This document shows, piece after piece, positions 26,317 through 40,104 of a DNA stretch of 64,000 nucleotides. Position numbers and translations under genes: made by a program. Every line of letters begins with the position of its first letter. The first letter of the stretch is position 1. A model generated the notes under the pieces. That model was not told the DNA's origin. It did no database searches and worked only from the letters and a program-made list of their open reading frames with translations. This DNA comes from Mycolicibacterium diernhoferi (GTDB taxonomy: Bacteria; Actinomycetota; Actinomycetes; Mycobacteriales; Mycobacteriaceae), in assembly GCF_019456655.1 (NCBI RefSeq), contig NZ_CP080332.1, positions 2,480,001 through 2,544,000 on the forward strand, read 5' to 3'.

Positions 26317-27903
26317 ATGACTGCTCTCAACGACGCCGGACGCAAATCCGGCCGCCGGGACGACGCAGACGGCAGCAACCGGGCCTTACCAGTACCTGTA
26401 GGCCGGGGGGATATGCGACAAAACAGCAGGTTACCGGCATGGTTGCCGCCCTGGAACTTCATCGCTGCCGTCATCGCCATCGGCGGTATGCAGTTGCTCG
26501 CGACGATGGACAGCACGGTCGCGATCGTCGCTCTTCCTAAGATCCAGGATGAGCTGGGTCTTTCCGACGCCGGCCGCAGCTGGGTCATCACCGCCTATGT
26601 GCTGACCTTCGGCGGTCTGATGCTGCTGGGCGGTCGCCTCGGCGACACCATCGGCCGCAAGCGCACCTTCATCGTCGGCGTCACGCTGTTCACCATCGCC
26701 TCGGTGCTGTGCGGTGTGGCCTGGGACGAGGCCACCCTCGTCATCGCCCGGCTGCTGCAGGGCGTCGGCGCGGCCATCGCCTCGCCGACCGGCCTGGCGT
26801 TGATCGCCACCACCTTCCCGAAGGGTCCGGCCCGCAACTCGGCCACCGCCGTGTTCGCCGCCATGACCGGTGTCGGCTCGGTGATGGGTCTGGTCGTCGG
26901 CGGCGCGCTGACCGAGGTGTCGTGGCGCTGGGCGTTCCTGGTCAACGTGCCGATCGGCCTGATCATGCTGTACCTGGCCCGCACTCATCTGACCGAGACC
27001 ACCCGCGCCCGGATGAAGCTCGACGCCGCCGGCGCGATCCTGGCCACCCTGGCCTGCACCGCCGCGGTGTTCGGCTTCTCGATGGGCCCGGAGAAGGGCT
27101 GGATCTCCCCGCTGACGCTGGGTTCGCTGGCCGCGGCCGGGATCTTCGGCCTGGCGTTCCTCTACGCCGAGCGCACCGCGGCGAACCCGGTGGTGCCGTT
27201 CTCGCTGTTCCGCGACCGCAACCGGGTGGCCACCTTCATGGCGATCTTCCTGGCCGGCGGCGTGATGTTCACCCTGACCGTGCTGATCGGCCTGTACGTA
27301 CAGGACATCATGGGCTACAGCGCCCTGCGCGCCGGTATCGGGTTCATCCCGTTCGTGATCGCACTGGGCATCGGGCTGGGCGTGTCCTCGCAGCTGGTGT
27401 CCCGGTTCGCGCCGCGTTGGCTGGTGATCTCCGGTGGTGTGCTGGTGCTGGCCGCCATGATCTACGGCTCCACACTGCACGGCGACATCCCGTACTTCCC
27501 GAACCTGGTGCTGCCCATCACCATCGGCGGCTTCGGCATCGGCATGATCGTGGTGCCGCTGACCGTGTCGGCGATCGCCGGGGTGGGCTTCGACGAGATC
27601 GGCCCGGTTTCGGCGATCGCGCTGATGCTGCAGAACCTCGGCGGCCCGGTGGTGCTGGCCATCATTCAGGCCGTCATCACGTCGCGGACGCTGTACCTCG
27701 GTGGCACCACCGGCCCGGTCAAGAACATGGACCCCGCCCAGCTGAACGCGCTGGATCAGGGTTACACCTACGGTCTGCTGTGGGTGGCCGCGGTCGCCGT
27801 CCTGGTCGGTGCGGTCGCGCTGTTCATCCAGTACACGGCCGAGGAAGTCGCACACGCCCAAGAGGTCAAGGACGCGATCGACGCCGGAGAGCTCGAGCAC
27901 TGA
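26317..27903 (+). CDS. efpA: MFS efflux protein EfpA
   Basis: A 528-residue major facilitator of the DHA2 (14-helix, QacA) type, strongly like M. tuberculosis EfpA (Rv2846c). After a 45-residue hydrophilic N-terminus the first helix reads FIAAVIAIGGMQLLATMDSTVAIVALP, with the DHA2 motif D-S-T-V; motif A is GGRLGDTIGRKRTF and motif C-like GLVVGGALTEVSWRWAFLVNVPIG follows. The C-terminal tail AHAQEVKDAIDAGEL is also shared with EfpA. EfpA is an essential inner-membrane exporter in mycobacteria linked to drug tolerance and lipid transport. Confidence 0.95.
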   Translation: MTALNDAGRKSGRRDDADGSNRALPVPVGRGDMRQNSRLPAWLPPWNFIAAVIAIGGMQLLATMDSTVAIVALPKIQDELGLSDAGRSWVITAYVLTFGGLMLLGGRLGDTIGRKRTFIVGVTLFTIASVLCGVAWDEATLVIARLLQGVGAAIASPTGLALIATTFPKGPARNSATAVFAAMTGVGSVMGLVVGGALTEVSWRWAFLVNVPIGLIMLYLARTHLTETTRARMKLDAAGAILATLACTAAVFGFSMGPEKGWISPLTLGSLAAAGIFGLAFLYAERTAANPVVPFSLFRDRNRVATFMAIFLAGGVMFTLTVLIGLYVQDIMGYSALRAGIGFIPFVIALGIGLGVSSQLVSRFAPRWLVISGGVLVLAAMIYGSTLHGDIPYFPNLVLPITIGGFGIGMIVVPLTVSAIAGVGFDEIGPVSAIALMLQNLGGPVVLAIIQAVITSRTLYLGGTTGPVKNMDPAQLNALDQGYTYGLLWVAAVAVLVGAVALFIQYTAEEVAHAQEVKDAIDAGELEH

Positions 27904-28072
27904 GGACGTCCGGCCGGGCACCGGTCGAACAAAACCGTGGGAATGCAGGTTTGGATTCCGGCGTTGCAGGGTAATGGCTGGTCATCGGGAAGTAGTTCGC
28001 GATTCCGGCCCGGCGCGCGCCCACGACAGTGCGCCCCCGACGGTCATGCCCGAAAAATCACAAGCGTGTAAT

Positions 28073-28104
28073 TTCTCCACACTGTGGATGAATCCTGTGG
28101 ATGA
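28073..28104. promoter_or_regulatory. Cluster of three DnaA-box-like nonamers
   Basis: TTCTCCACA (28073-28081) differs by one base from the mycobacterial DnaA box TTGTCCACA; TGTGGATGA at 28083-28091 and again at 28096-28104 each differ by one base from the reverse of the E. coli box. The first two form a 13-base palindrome TCCACA-C-TGTGGA (28076-28088). The cluster sits in the 260-base efpA-proS gap, which otherwise shows nothing else recognisable but the proS promoter. Confidence 0.4.
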
Positions 28105-28149
28105 GCCGAAGGCACCGAGGTGTGCGTCGGCGCCCGGACGGGGCGCGAC

Positions 28150-28155
28150 TAGGCT
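28150..28155 (+). promoter_or_regulatory. -10 element of proS
   Basis: TAGGCT, 8 bases before the GTG at 28164; supports that start over ATG 28176. Confidence 0.55.
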
Positions 28156-28163
28156 GATCGCTC

Positions 28164-29921
28164 GTGATCACCCGTATGTCCGAGCTGTTCCTGCGAACCC
28201 TGCGTGACGATCCCGCAGACGCCGAAGTCCCCAGCCACAAGCTGCTGATCCGCGCGGGCTATGTCCGCGCCGTCGGCCCGGGGATCTACAGCTGGTTACC
28301 GCTGGGCCTGCGGGTGCTGCGCAAGATCGAGAACATCGTCCGCCAGGAGATGAACGCCATCGGCGGCCAGGAGATCCTGCTGCCCGCGCTGCTGCCGCGC
28401 GCGCCGTACGAGACCACCAACCGCTGGACCGAGTACGGCGACACCCTGTTCCGGCTGCAGGACCGGCGCAACAACGACTACCTGCTGGGGCCCACCCACG
28501 AGGAACTGTTCACCCTGACCGTCAAGGGCGAGTACTCCTCCTACAAGGATCTGCCGGTGCTGCTGTACCAGATCCAGACCAAGTACCGCGACGAGGCGCG
28601 TCCGCGCGCCGGCATCCTGCGCGGCCGCGAGTTCATCATGAAGGACTCCTATTCCTTCGACGTCGACGACGACGGCCTCAAGACCGCCTACAACAACCAC
28701 CGCGAGGCCTACCAGCGCATCTTCGACCGCCTCGGCGTCGAGTACGTCATCGTGTCGGCGGTGTCCGGGGCGATGGGCGGCAGCGCGTCGGAGGAGTTCC
28801 TGGCCGAGAGCGAGATCGGCGAGGACACCTTCGTGCGTTGCCTGGAATCCGGGTATGCCGCCAACGTCGAGGCTGTGATCACCCGGGCGCCGGACGAACT
28901 GCCGATCGAGGGTCAGCCGGCCGCCGAGGTGCACGACACCCCGGACACCCCGACCATCGCCACCCTGGTGGACTGGGCCAACTCCGCGGGCCTGGCCCGG
29001 TTCGAGGGCCGCCAGGTCACCGCCGCCGACACGCTGAAGAACGTGCTGCTCAAGACCTGCGAGCCCGGCGGTGACTGGGAACTGCTCGGGATCGGTGTGC
29101 CCGGCGACCGCGAAGTGGACGAGAAGCGCCTCGGCGCGGCGCTGGAGCCGGCCGAGTTCGCGCTGCTCGACGACGCCGATTTCGCGGCGAACCCGTTCCT
29201 GGTCAAGGGCTATGTCGGCCCGAAGGCATTGCAGGACAACGGTGTCCGTTACCTTGTCGACCCGCGGGTGGTATCCGGCACGTCCTGGATCACCGGTGCG
29301 GACGCGCCCAACAAGCACGTCGTGGGCCTGGTCGCGGGCCGCGACTTCACCCCGGACGGGACCATCGAGGCGGCCCAGGTGCGCGACGGTGATCCGTCCC
29401 CGGACGGCGCCGGCCCGCTCAGCTCGGCGCGCGGTATCGAGATCGGTCACATCTTCCAGCTGGGCCGCAAGTACGCCGACGCGTTCGGCGCCGACGTGCT
29501 CGGCGAGAACGGCAAGCCGGTGCGCCTGACCATGGGGTCCTACGGCATCGGGGTGTCCCGGTTGGTGGCCGTCATCGCCGAACAGCAGCACGACGAGATC
29601 GGGCTGCGCTGGCCGAGCGCCGTCGCGCCCTTCGACGTGCACGTCGTCATCGCCAACAAGGACGCCGGGGCCCGGGAAGGCGCCACCGAGCTGGCCCACG
29701 AGCTGTCCCGGCTCGGGTTCGAGGTCCTGTTCGACGACCGCACCGCCTCGCCGGGGGTGAAGTTCAAGGACGCCGAGCTGCTCGGCATGCCCTGGATCGT
29801 GGTGGTCGGGCGCGGCTGGGCCGACGGTGTGGTCGAACTGCGCAACCGGTTCACCGGTGAGGCCCGCGAACTCGCGGTCGACGGCGCAGCCGCCGAGGTG
29901 GCCGACAGCCTGCGCAGCTAG
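28164..29921 (+). CDS. proS: Prolyl-tRNA synthetase
   Basis: Class II aminoacyl-tRNA synthetase of the bacterial type with the YbaK-like editing insertion, 585 residues. N-terminal [32 protein letters not shown] matches the M. tuberculosis enzyme from its first residue, so GTG 28164 is kept. Motif 2 region is [28 protein letters not shown], the editing domain spans about 230-390, motif 3 is [14 protein letters not shown] and the anticodon-binding domain is C-terminal. Its 3' end overlaps by 4 bases the end of the ferritin-like gene on the other strand. Confidence 0.96.
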   Translation: MITRMSELFLRTLRDDPADAEVPSHKLLIRAGYVRAVGPGIYSWLPLGLRVLRKIENIVRQEMNAIGGQEILLPALLPRAPYETTNRWTEYGDTLFRLQDRRNNDYLLGPTHEELFTLTVKGEYSSYKDLPVLLYQIQTKYRDEARPRAGILRGREFIMKDSYSFDVDDDGLKTAYNNHREAYQRIFDRLGVEYVIVSAVSGAMGGSASEEFLAESEIGEDTFVRCLESGYAANVEAVITRAPDELPIEGQPAAEVHDTPDTPTIATLVDWANSAGLARFEGRQVTAADTLKNVLLKTCEPGGDWELLGIGVPGDREVDEKRLGAALEPAEFALLDDADFAANPFLVKGYVGPKALQDNGVRYLVDPRVVSGTSWITGADAPNKHVVGLVAGRDFTPDGTIEAAQVRDGDPSPDGAGPLSSARGIEIGHIFQLGRKYADAFGADVLGENGKPVRLTMGSYGIGVSRLVAVIAEQQHDEIGLRWPSAVAPFDVHVVIANKDAGAREGATELAHELSRLGFEVLFDDRTASPGVKFKDAELLGMPWIVVVGRGWADGVVELRNRFTGEARELAVDGAAAEVADSLRS

Positions 29922-30400
29922 CCTGCGGTCTCCGGGCCGCCCGGGAAGGCGACGGTGATCGGGGTGACCCCGAGCACCTGATTCCACCGGGCGGCCAGCA
30001 CCGCGGCCTGGGTCATCGCGGTCACCGCGAAAGCGCGGTCCTGCTCGTCGGTGGCCTGCTCCAGCACCGCCCGCCAGGCGGTGGCGGTATCGGACTCCAT
30101 CCGCACCGCCAGTTCGGCGGCATCACCGGGGTCGGTGACCTCCATCGGCAGCTGATAACCGGGCGCCGGCAGCGGCGCGGTCACCGAGCGGTCTGCGAGC
30201 AGCACCAACGCCTCCTCACGGCGCACCCGGTGCTGCGCCATCGCCTCGGCGACCAGCGCGTTGTCCTCGGGCGTGGAGTGCGCGGACACCACCCCGTAGC
30301 CGTAGATGGCGCCGTGTTCGCCTGCGACCGCATCGAAGAGGGCGGCGTGCGCCGCGTCGGCGGGCCGATTCGGGTCCGGGCTGGGCTCGGCCGAGGTCAT
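29918..30400 (-). CDS. DUF4439 ferritin-like domain protein
   Basis: A 160-residue helical, soluble protein with no signal peptide, similar to Rv2844. Four long helices can be predicted, with ferritin-type acidic/histidine positions in [16 protein letters not shown] and [17 protein letters not shown]. This is the DUF4439 family, structurally ferritin-like but without a known activity. Its ATG at 30400 overlaps the stop of the upstream lipoprotein gene by 4 bases (ATGA), so the two are translated together. Confidence 0.78.
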   Translation of the reverse strand: MTSAEPSPDPNRPADAAHAALFDAVAGEHGAIYGYGVVSAHSTPEDNALVAEAMAQHRVRREEALVLLADRSVTAPLPAPGYQLPMEVTDPGDAAELAVRMESDTATAWRAVLEQATDEQDRAFAVTAMTQAAVLAARWNQVLGVTPITVAFPGGPETAG

Positions 30401-30930
30401 GACTTGTTCTCCGGATCGCCGAGGGCCACCTGGTAGGACGCCGTGCAGGACGCGGCGATGGAACCGAGCAACCCGGCCCGGTAGCCGGTCATCTGCGCGG
30501 CCAGCCGGGCGGCGTCGTCGGCGGATTCGCGTAGCGCCCGGGCCACCGTGGGGACGGTCGGCTTGGCGGCCGGCGCTGCGGTGGCGCCGGTGCTGGTGGT
30601 TGGGGTCGCGCTGGTGGTCGCGGCGTCCTCGCCGGTCAACCTGGCGATCTCGTCGGCCAGTGCGCGGGCGTGCGCGGTCCGTTCCGCGGCGATGGCGGTC
30701 AGCGTGGCCACCATGGGGACCCGTGCTGCCAAGGCGGCCTCGCCGGCGAGCAGGCTGTCGGCATTGGCGCGGTCGAACTGTGCGCGCAGATCGTCGAGAT
30801 CGGCCGGGGGCGGCGGCGGTGCGCACGCCGTGCTGCCGGCGAGCAGTCCCAGGGCCAGGGCCGCCGGGACCGCGGAGATCAACAGGCTGCGCCGGTTCAG
30901 GGTGGGTGGGGCGCTCGGCACGTCGAACAT
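30397..30930 (-). CDS. Tat-type lipoprotein with ferritin-like helices
   Basis: A 177-residue secreted lipoprotein similar to Rv2843. The signal has a twin-arginine NRRSLLIS followed by a hydrophobic stretch and lipobox STAC (Cys 36), then a proline run (ACAPPPPP). The mature part is helical, with [17 protein letters not shown] resembling the E-x-x-H helices of the DUF4439 partner, and a Thr/Ala-rich low-complexity linker (about 105-130). Whether it binds metal is unknown. The shared fold and coupled translation with the next gene suggest that the pair works together. Confidence 0.75.
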   Translation of the reverse strand: MFDVPSAPPTLNRRSLLISAVPAALALGLLAGSTACAPPPPPADLDDLRAQFDRANADSLLAGEAALAARVPMVATLTAIAAERTAHARALADEIARLTGEDAATTSATPTTSTGATAAPAAKPTVPTVARALRESADDAARLAAQMTGYRAGLLGSIAASCTASYQVALGDPENKS

Positions 30931-30999
30931 CCTGCCATGTTGGCCTGGGTCGATGGTTTGGCTGCGGTCCGTTTGGCCAAAGCACTGTCTCGGCTGGCG

Positions 31000-31005
31000 T
31001 ATCGT
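31000..31005 (+). promoter_or_regulatory. Possible -10 element of the rimP-nusA cluster
   Basis: TATCGT within 30931-31085 would start a transcript near 31012 with a leader of about 74 bases before rimP. No convincing -35 partner is visible. Confidence 0.3.
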
Positions 31006-31085
31006 TTGGTAGTCGATTCCCCGGTCCGGTGGGCCGGGAGAAGTGTCCGCACAACGTCCGCACAACTCAAGATGAGGAGCTCGCC

Positions 31086-31628
31086 GTGGCATCGGATGAC
31101 CCGCTGCGGTCTGCACGACTCCCGACCCGGGAGCAGGTGATCGAGCTTCTCGACGGCGAGTTCGCGCGCGTGGGCTACGAAGTCGAAGATGTGACGATCA
31201 CGCACACTCGGCCTCCCAGGGTCACCGTCATCGCAGATTCCGACGAAGGCCTCGACCTCGATGCGGTCGCGACGTTGTCCCGGTTGGCGTCCACGGCCCT
31301 CGATGTCGTCGACACCGACTTCGCGCCCTACGTCCTGGAAGTCACCTCCCGCGGCGTCGACCGCCCGCTGACCTCGGAAAAGCATTTCCGCCGCGCCCGC
31401 GGCCGCAAGGTCGAGGTGGCCCTGGCCGACGGTGCGAGCGTGACCGGCCGGCTCGGGCAGACCGCCGACGGGGTGGTGCACCTCGTCGTCCCGGCGGGCA
31501 AGGACTTCGAGGTCCGGGGATTGCGGGTCGATGAGATCAGTAAAGCGATTGTGCAAGTTGAATTTTCACCGCCGAACAGGCGTGAGTTGGAACTGTCCGA
31601 ACAGACTGGAAAGGGGGACGGCGAGTGA
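31086..31628 (+). CDS. rimP: Ribosome maturation factor RimP
   Basis: A 180-residue cytoplasmic factor for 30S subunit assembly. The N-terminal alpha/beta domain includes [28 protein letters not shown], the RimP signature (GVDRPL), and the C-terminal SH3-like domain covers about 95-165. GTG 31086 follows a GAGGAGCTC ribosome-binding site. The stop overlaps the GTG of nusA by 4 bases, the usual rimP-nusA coupling. Confidence 0.93.
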   Translation: MASDDPLRSARLPTREQVIELLDGEFARVGYEVEDVTITHTRPPRVTVIADSDEGLDLDAVATLSRLASTALDVVDTDFAPYVLEVTSRGVDRPLTSEKHFRRARGRKVEVALADGASVTGRLGQTADGVVHLVVPAGKDFEVRGLRVDEISKAIVQVEFSPPNRRELELSEQTGKGDGE

Positions 31629-32629
31629 ACATCGACATGGCGGCATTGCATGCCATCGAGGCGGATAAGGGAATCTCGGTCGATATCGTCGTGGAGACCA
31701 TCAAATCCGCGTTGCTGACCGCCTACCGGCACACCGAGGGCCACGAGGCCGACGCACGCATCGACGTCGACCGCAAGACCGGTTCGGTCAAGGTGATGGC
31801 CCGCGAGACCGATGCCGACGGCAACCTGATCAACGAATGGGATGACACCCCAGAGGGATTCGGCCGTATCGCGGCGACCACGGCGCGGCAGGTGATCCTG
31901 CAGCGGCTCCGCGACGCCGAGAACGAGAAGATGTACGGCGAGTTCGCGGCACACGAGGGTGACATCGTCGCCGGCGTCGTGCAGCGTGACGCCCGGGAGA
32001 ACGCCCGCGGCAACGTGGTGGTCCGGGTGGGCACCGAGGCCAAGGGCTCCGACGGCATGATCCGGCCGGCCGAGCAGGTGCCCGGTGAGGCGTATGAGCA
32101 CGGCGACCGGCTGCGGTGCTATGTGATCGGGGTCTCCCGTGGGGCGCGTGAGCCCAAGATCGAGCTGTCCCGGACCCACCCGAACCTGGTCCGCAAATTG
32201 TTCGCCCTGGAGGTGCCCGAGATCGCCGACGGGTCGGTCGACATCGTCGCGGTGGCGCGCGAGGCCGGTCACCGGTCCAAGATCGCGGTCGTCTCGCGGG
32301 TCCCGGGCCTGAACGCCAAGGGTGCCTGCATCGGCCCGATGGGGCAGCGGGTCCGCAACGTGATGAGCGAACTGTCCGGCGAGAAGATCGACATCATCGA
32401 CTTCGACGAGGATCCGGCCCGGTTCGTCGCCAATGCGCTGTCCCCGGCCAAGGTCGTGTCGGTCACCGTCATCGACGAGAGCACCCGGGCGGCCCGCGTG
32501 GTGGTGCCGGACTTCCAGCTGTCGCTGGCGATCGGCAAGGAGGGGCAGAACGCCAGGCTGGCGGCGCGGCTCACCGGCTGGCGCATCGATATCCGCAGTG
32601 ATTCGGGACCCGATTCCGGCGCCGGGTGA
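31625..32629 (+). CDS. nusA: Transcription termination/antitermination factor NusA
   Basis: RNA-polymerase- and RNA-binding factor, 334 residues, the short actinobacterial form without C-terminal acidic repeats. Order: N-terminal polymerase-binding domain (1-about 105), S1 domain (about 108-180, [25 protein letters not shown]), then two KH domains with [14 protein letters not shown] and [19 protein letters not shown] start overlaps rimP. Confidence 0.96.
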   Translation: MNIDMAALHAIEADKGISVDIVVETIKSALLTAYRHTEGHEADARIDVDRKTGSVKVMARETDADGNLINEWDDTPEGFGRIAATTARQVILQRLRDAENEKMYGEFAAHEGDIVAGVVQRDARENARGNVVVRVGTEAKGSDGMIRPAEQVPGEAYEHGDRLRCYVIGVSRGAREPKIELSRTHPNLVRKLFALEVPEIADGSVDIVAVAREAGHRSKIAVVSRVPGLNAKGACIGPMGQRVRNVMSELSGEKIDIIDFDEDPARFVANALSPAKVVSVTVIDESTRAARVVVPDFQLSLAIGKEGQNARLAARLTGWRIDIRSDSGPDSGAG

Positions 32630-32670
32630 CCCGTCCGGACACGCGATTCTGTCTGGCCGAACAGTAACGG

Positions 32671-32676
32671 TAGACT
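32671..32676 (+). promoter_or_regulatory. -10 element of ylxR
   Basis: TAGACT, 5 bases before the GTG at 32682, giving an extra leaderless start inside the nusA-infB cluster. Confidence 0.45.
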
Positions 32677-32681
32677 GAGTC

Positions 32682-33059
32682 GTGATCCAGCGCGAGACTT
32701 CGGTCATCCCGTCTCGTGCGCATCGGAGCCCTGACGGTCCGGTGCGGACGTGCGTGGGGTGCCGGAAGCGAGAACTGGCCGTCGAACTGCTTCGAGTGGC
32801 CGCTGTACCCGACAGGCCCGGTAATTGCGCCGTGATTGTCGATTCAGCGGGTAATCTGCCGGGGCGGGGTGCATGGTTGCATCCCGTTCAGCAGTGTCTG
32901 GAAGCAGCACTTCGTCGGCGAGCATTCGTCCGAGCGTTGCGCATCACCGGTTCACCGGACACATCCGCGGTGGTCGAGTACGTCAACGCCAGTCATGGCG
33001 CTGAGGAATCCGGCCCACCGGTTAGAGAACAGGTAGCGAAGAACATGAGCACACCGTGA
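32682..33059 (+). CDS. ylxR: YlxR (DUF448) RNA-binding protein
   Basis: A small 125-residue protein coded between nusA and infB as in many bacteria. The DUF448 core is RTCVGCRKREL (residues 22-32) and GNLPGRGAWLHP with the GRGAW signature. YlxR proteins bind nucleic acid and have been tied to RNA metabolism and RNase P in other bacteria. A -10 element just ahead of the GTG supports this start. The last 30 residues after the domain are poorly conserved-looking. Confidence 0.85.
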   Translation: MIQRETSVIPSRAHRSPDGPVRTCVGCRKRELAVELLRVAAVPDRPGNCAVIVDSAGNLPGRGAWLHPVQQCLEAALRRRAFVRALRITGSPDTSAVVEYVNASHGAEESGPPVREQVAKNMSTP

Positions 33060-33137
33060 AGTCCCGATGACCATGCGTCATAGCTAAACCCGAGGCGCGG
33101 CCCCACCACCGCTGACGCCTCCAGATGAGGAGAAGTA

Positions 33138-35960
33138 GTGGCAGGTAAGGCCCGTGTGCACGAGTTGGCTAAAGAACTCGGTGTCACCAGTAAGGAAGTT
33201 CTCGCCCGACTGAGCGATCAGGGCGAATTCGTGAAATCCGCGTCATCGACGGTGGAGGCCCCAGTGGCCCGCCGTCTGCGCGAGTCGTTCGGTGGCGGCA
33301 AGTCCGCCGCACCCGCCGATGCGCCCGCCGCGAAGGCGCCCGGCAAGCCCGCCGCATCCGGCGGCCCCAAGCCCGGCCCGAAGCCGGCACCTCAAGCGCC
33401 TCCGGCACCCCCGGCCCCGGCTCCGGCCCCGGCTGCAGCGGCGCCCGCGCCGGCGGCTCCGGCCGCTCCCGCGGCACCGGCGGCTCCGGCCGCACAGACC
33501 CCGGAGCCCAAGCCTGCGACCCCGGGCCCGGCACCCGCCACCCCCGGTCCCGCTCCGGCGGCTCCCGCCGCGTCGGCCGGTACCCAGACCCCCGGTCCGC
33601 GCCCCGGCCCGACCCCGGGTCCCAAGCCCGCCCCGCGCGCCCCGCGGGTCGGCAACAACCCGTTCTCCTCGCAGCAGCCGGCTGAACGCCCGGCGCCGCG
33701 TCCGGCGGCCGGCCCCGGCGGTCCCCGCCCCGGAGCCCCACGCCCCGGCGGCGGTCCGCGCCCCGGCCCGACGCCCGGCAACATGCCGCCGCGTCCGCCC
33801 GGCGCCCGTCCCGGTGCGGTCGGCCGTCCCGGTGGCCCGCGTCCCGGTCCGGGCGGACGCCCGGCACCCGGTGGTCGTCCCGGCGGCGCCGGTGGCGGCG
33901 GTGGCGGCGGCGGTGGTTACCGCGGTGGCGGCGCAGGCGGCGGCGGTGGTGCCGGTGCAGGTGCCGGTGCCGGTGGCGCGGCTGCCGGTGGTTTCCGCGG
34001 ACGCCCCGGTGGCGGCGGTGGCCGTCCCGGTCAGCGCGGTGGCGCCGCAGGTGCCTTCGGTCGTCCCGGCGGCGCGGTCCGTCGTGGCCGCAAGTCGAAG
34101 CGGGCGAAACGCGCCGAATACGAGAGCATGCAGGCCCCGGTCGTCGGTGGCGTGCGGTTGCCGCACGGCAACGGCGAGGTCATCCGGCTGGCCCGTGGCG
34201 CGTCGCTGAGCGACTTCGCCGACAAGATCAACGCCAACCCGGCCGCGCTGGTGCAGGCGTTGTTCAACCTCGGTGAGATGGTCACCGCGACCCAGTCCGT
34301 GGGTGACGAGACCCTGGAGCTGCTCGGCAGCGAGATGAACTATGTCGTGCAGGTCGTGTCCCCGGAGGACGAGGACCGCGAGCTGCTGGAGTCGTTCGAC
34401 CTCACCTACGGCGAGGACGAGGGTGGCGAAGAGGACCTGGAGTCCCGCCCGCCGGTCGTCACCGTCATGGGTCACGTCGACCACGGCAAGACCCGACTGC
34501 TGGACACCATCCGCAAGGCCAACGTCCGCGAGGGCGAGGCCGGTGGCATCACCCAGCACATCGGTGCCTACCAGGTCGCCGTCGAGCATGAGGGCCACGA
34601 GCGTCTCATCACCTTCATCGACACCCCCGGTCACGAGGCGTTCACCGCCATGCGTGCCCGTGGTGCCAAGGCCACCGATATCGCGATCCTGGTGGTCGCC
34701 GCCGACGACGGTGTGATGCCGCAGACGGTGGAGGCCATCAACCACGCCCAGGCGGCCGATGTGCCGATCGTGGTGGCGGTCAACAAGATCGACAAGGAAG
34801 GCGCGGATCCGCAGAAGATCCGGGCGCAGCTCACCGAGTACAACCTGGTGGCCGAGGAGTACGGCGGCGACACCATGTTCGTCGACATCTCGGCGAAGAA
34901 CGGTGTCAACATCCAGGCGCTCGAGGAGGCGGTCCTGCTGACCGCGGACGCCTCGCTGGACCTGCGGGCCAACCCTGATATGGAAGCCCAGGGTGTGGCG
35001 ATCGAGGCCCATCTGGACCGTGGCCGTGGCCCGGTGGCGACCGTGCTCATCCAGCGCGGCACGCTGCGGGTCGGCGACTCGATCGTGGCCGGCGACGCCT
35101 ACGGACGTGTCCGCCGCATGGTCGACGAGCACGGCGAGGACGTCGAGGAGGCATTGCCTTCGCGTCCGGTTCAGGTCATCGGCTTCACGTCGGTGCCCGG
35201 CGCCGGCGACAACCTGCTGGTGGTCGACGAGGATCGCATCGCCCGTCAGATCGCAGACCGGCGCAGCGCGCGCAAGCGCAATGCGCTGGCCGCACGCAGC
35301 CGCAAGCGGATCAGCCTGGACGATCTCGATGCAGCGCTGAAGGAAACCAGCCAGCTGAACCTGATCCTCAAGGGCGACAACTCCGGCACCGTCGAGGCGC
35401 TGGAAGAGGCCTTGATGAACATCGATATCGGCGACGAAGTGCAGCTGCGCGTCATCGACCGCGGTGTCGGTGGCGTCACCGAGACGAACGTCAACCTGGC
35501 GTCGGCCTCGAATGCGATCATCATCGGCTTCAACGTCCGTGCCGAGGGCAAGGCGACCGAGCTGGCGAACCGCGAGGGTGTCGACATCCGGTACTACTCG
35601 GTGATCTACCAGGCCATCGACGAGATCGAGAGTGCGCTCAAGGGCATGCTCAAGCCGGTGTACGAGGAGAAGGAGCTCGGCCGCGCCGAGATCCGGGCCA
35701 TCTTCCGGTCGTCGAAGGTCGGCAATATCGCCGGTTGCCTCGTCACGTCGGGCATCATGCGCCGCAATGCCAAGGCACGGTTGCTGCGCGACAACATCGT
35801 GGTGGCAGAGACCGTCACCATCTCGTCGCTCAAGCGGGAGAAGGACGATGCCACCGAGGTGCGCGAAGGCTACGAATGTGGTCTGACGCTGACCTACAAC
35901 GACATCAAGGAAGGCGATGTCATCGAGGCCTATGAACTGGTCGAGAAGGCACGGACCTAA
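33138..35960 (+). CDS. infB: Translation initiation factor IF-2
   Basis: A 940-residue GTPase that brings initiator tRNA to the 30S subunit. An N-terminal IF2_N helix bundle (1-about 55) is followed by a very long low-complexity region: Ala/Pro-rich (about 56-250) then Gly-rich (about 250-310) and a basic patch [12 protein letters not shown] second IF2_N domain (about 345-410) leads into the G domain with G1 at 445-451 (GHVDHGK), DTPGHEAF and NKID, then the C-terminal domains. GTG start follows GAGGAGAAG. The 78-base gap before it shows no separate gene. Confidence 0.96.
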   Translation: MAGKARVHELAKELGVTSKEVLARLSDQGEFVKSASSTVEAPVARRLRESFGGGKSAAPADAPAAKAPGKPAASGGPKPGPKPAPQAPPAPPAPAPAPAAAAPAPAAPAAPAAPAAPAAQTPEPKPATPGPAPATPGPAPAAPAASAGTQTPGPRPGPTPGPKPAPRAPRVGNNPFSSQQPAERPAPRPAAGPGGPRPGAPRPGGGPRPGPTPGNMPPRPPGARPGAVGRPGGPRPGPGGRPAPGGRPGGAGGGGGGGGGYRGGGAGGGGGAGAGAGAGGAAAGGFRGRPGGGGGRPGQRGGAAGAFGRPGGAVRRGRKSKRAKRAEYESMQAPVVGGVRLPHGNGEVIRLARGASLSDFADKINANPAALVQALFNLGEMVTATQSVGDETLELLGSEMNYVVQVVSPEDEDRELLESFDLTYGEDEGGEEDLESRPPVVTVMGHVDHGKTRLLDTIRKANVREGEAGGITQHIGAYQVAVEHEGHERLITFIDTPGHEAFTAMRARGAKATDIAILVVAADDGVMPQTVEAINHAQAADVPIVVAVNKIDKEGADPQKIRAQLTEYNLVAEEYGGDTMFVDISAKNGVNIQALEEAVLLTADASLDLRANPDMEAQGVAIEAHLDRGRGPVATVLIQRGTLRVGDSIVAGDAYGRVRRMVDEHGEDVEEALPSRPVQVIGFTSVPGAGDNLLVVDEDRIARQIADRRSARKRNALAARSRKRISLDDLDAALKETSQLNLILKGDNSGTVEALEEALMNIDIGDEVQLRVIDRGVGGVTETNVNLASASNAIIIGFNVRAEGKATELANREGVDIRYYSVIYQAIDEIESALKGMLKPVYEEKELGRAEIRAIFRSSKVGNIAGCLVTSGIMRRNAKARLLRDNIVVAETVTISSLKREKDDATEVREGYECGLTLTYNDIKEGDVIEAYELVEKART

Positions 35961-35962
35961 TC

Positions 35963-36448
35963 GTGGCTGATCCAGCACGCGCACGCCGGCTGGCCAAGCG
36001 GATTGGCACCGTCGTCGCTACAGCGATCGAGTTCGAGATCAAGGATCCCCCGTTGGCCTTCGTGACCGTCACGGACACGAAGGTGACGGGAGACCTGCAC
36101 GACGCCACCGTGTTCTACACGGTGCGCGGGGCGACGTTGCAGGACGAGCCGGACTTCGACGGGGCGGCGGCAGCGCTGGACCGGGCGCGGGGCATTCTCC
36201 GCAGCAAGGTCGGCGCCGCCACCGGCGTGCGCTTCACTCCGACGCTGTCCTTCGTGCTCGACAAGGTGCCCGAGGTATCGGCGCACATGGAGGCACTACT
36301 GGCCCGGGCCCGCGCGGCTGATGCCGATCTGGCCCGGATCCGCGAGGGTGCGGAACCGGCGGGTGACGCCGACCCGTACCGGGTGCCGTCCGACAACGAT
36401 GCCGAACCGGACGGATCCGAGGACACCGGCGACGACCGCCGGAACTGA
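35963..36448 (+). CDS. rbfA: Ribosome-binding factor A
   Basis: A 161-residue 30S maturation factor with a KH-like fold. It shows [39 protein letters not shown] at the start, the RbfA signature, and [10 protein letters not shown] in the last core strand. The acidic tail (about residues 115-161, [15 protein letters not shown]) is typical of actinobacterial forms. GTG starts 2 bases after the infB stop. Confidence 0.93.
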   Translation: MADPARARRLAKRIGTVVATAIEFEIKDPPLAFVTVTDTKVTGDLHDATVFYTVRGATLQDEPDFDGAAAALDRARGILRSKVGAATGVRFTPTLSFVLDKVPEVSAHMEALLARARAADADLARIREGAEPAGDADPYRVPSDNDAEPDGSEDTGDDRRN

Positions 36449-36459
36449 TTTCTGATCGG

Positions 36460-36505
36460 CACAGTGGCCGATCCGTGACGTGCATGTCGCGGGTCGGCCG
36501 CTGTG
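36460..36505 (+). terminator. 20-base-pair hairpin after rbfA
   Basis: Arms 36460-36479 and 36486-36505 pair along 20 positions (3 of them G-U) around the hexaloop GTGCAT, starting 11 bases after the rbfA stop. There is no T-run after it, as is common for mycobacterial hairpin terminators. It could also be an RNA-processing or attenuation element ahead of cnpB. The rest of the 36449-36640 gap shows nothing else I can name. Confidence 0.55.
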
Positions 36506-36544
36506 CTGTGTGCATCCCGCCGTGCGGTGCCAGACCTTTCATGA

Positions 36545-39943
<3,399 letters not shown>

Positions 39944-40104
39944 TCATCTTTCTCTCACGATACGTCGGTGTGGGCCCGGGTCTCGTTACGGCAGAGATGA
40001 TTCCGAGTCGGCCTCGCGCCGTGCCGGTACCGTCCACAGCGAATCCTGCTGGTCGGTTTCGACGGCGGTCAAGCCTGCCGCCCGGCACAGTTCAGCGAAC
40101 GACC

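Noticed and set aside
33380..34060. Short repeated units in infB that might look like a repeat array
   Set aside because: They are irregular codon-level repeats of Pro, Ala and Gly within an open frame; no constant spacers or palindromic repeats as in CRISPR.
33243..35984. A 900-codon open frame on the minus strand across infB
   Set aside because: It is the antisense shadow of a high-G+C gene: low-complexity Gly/Arg/Thr translation, no family motif and complete overlap with infB. Similar long antisense frames over proS, pnp and others were dropped for the same reason.
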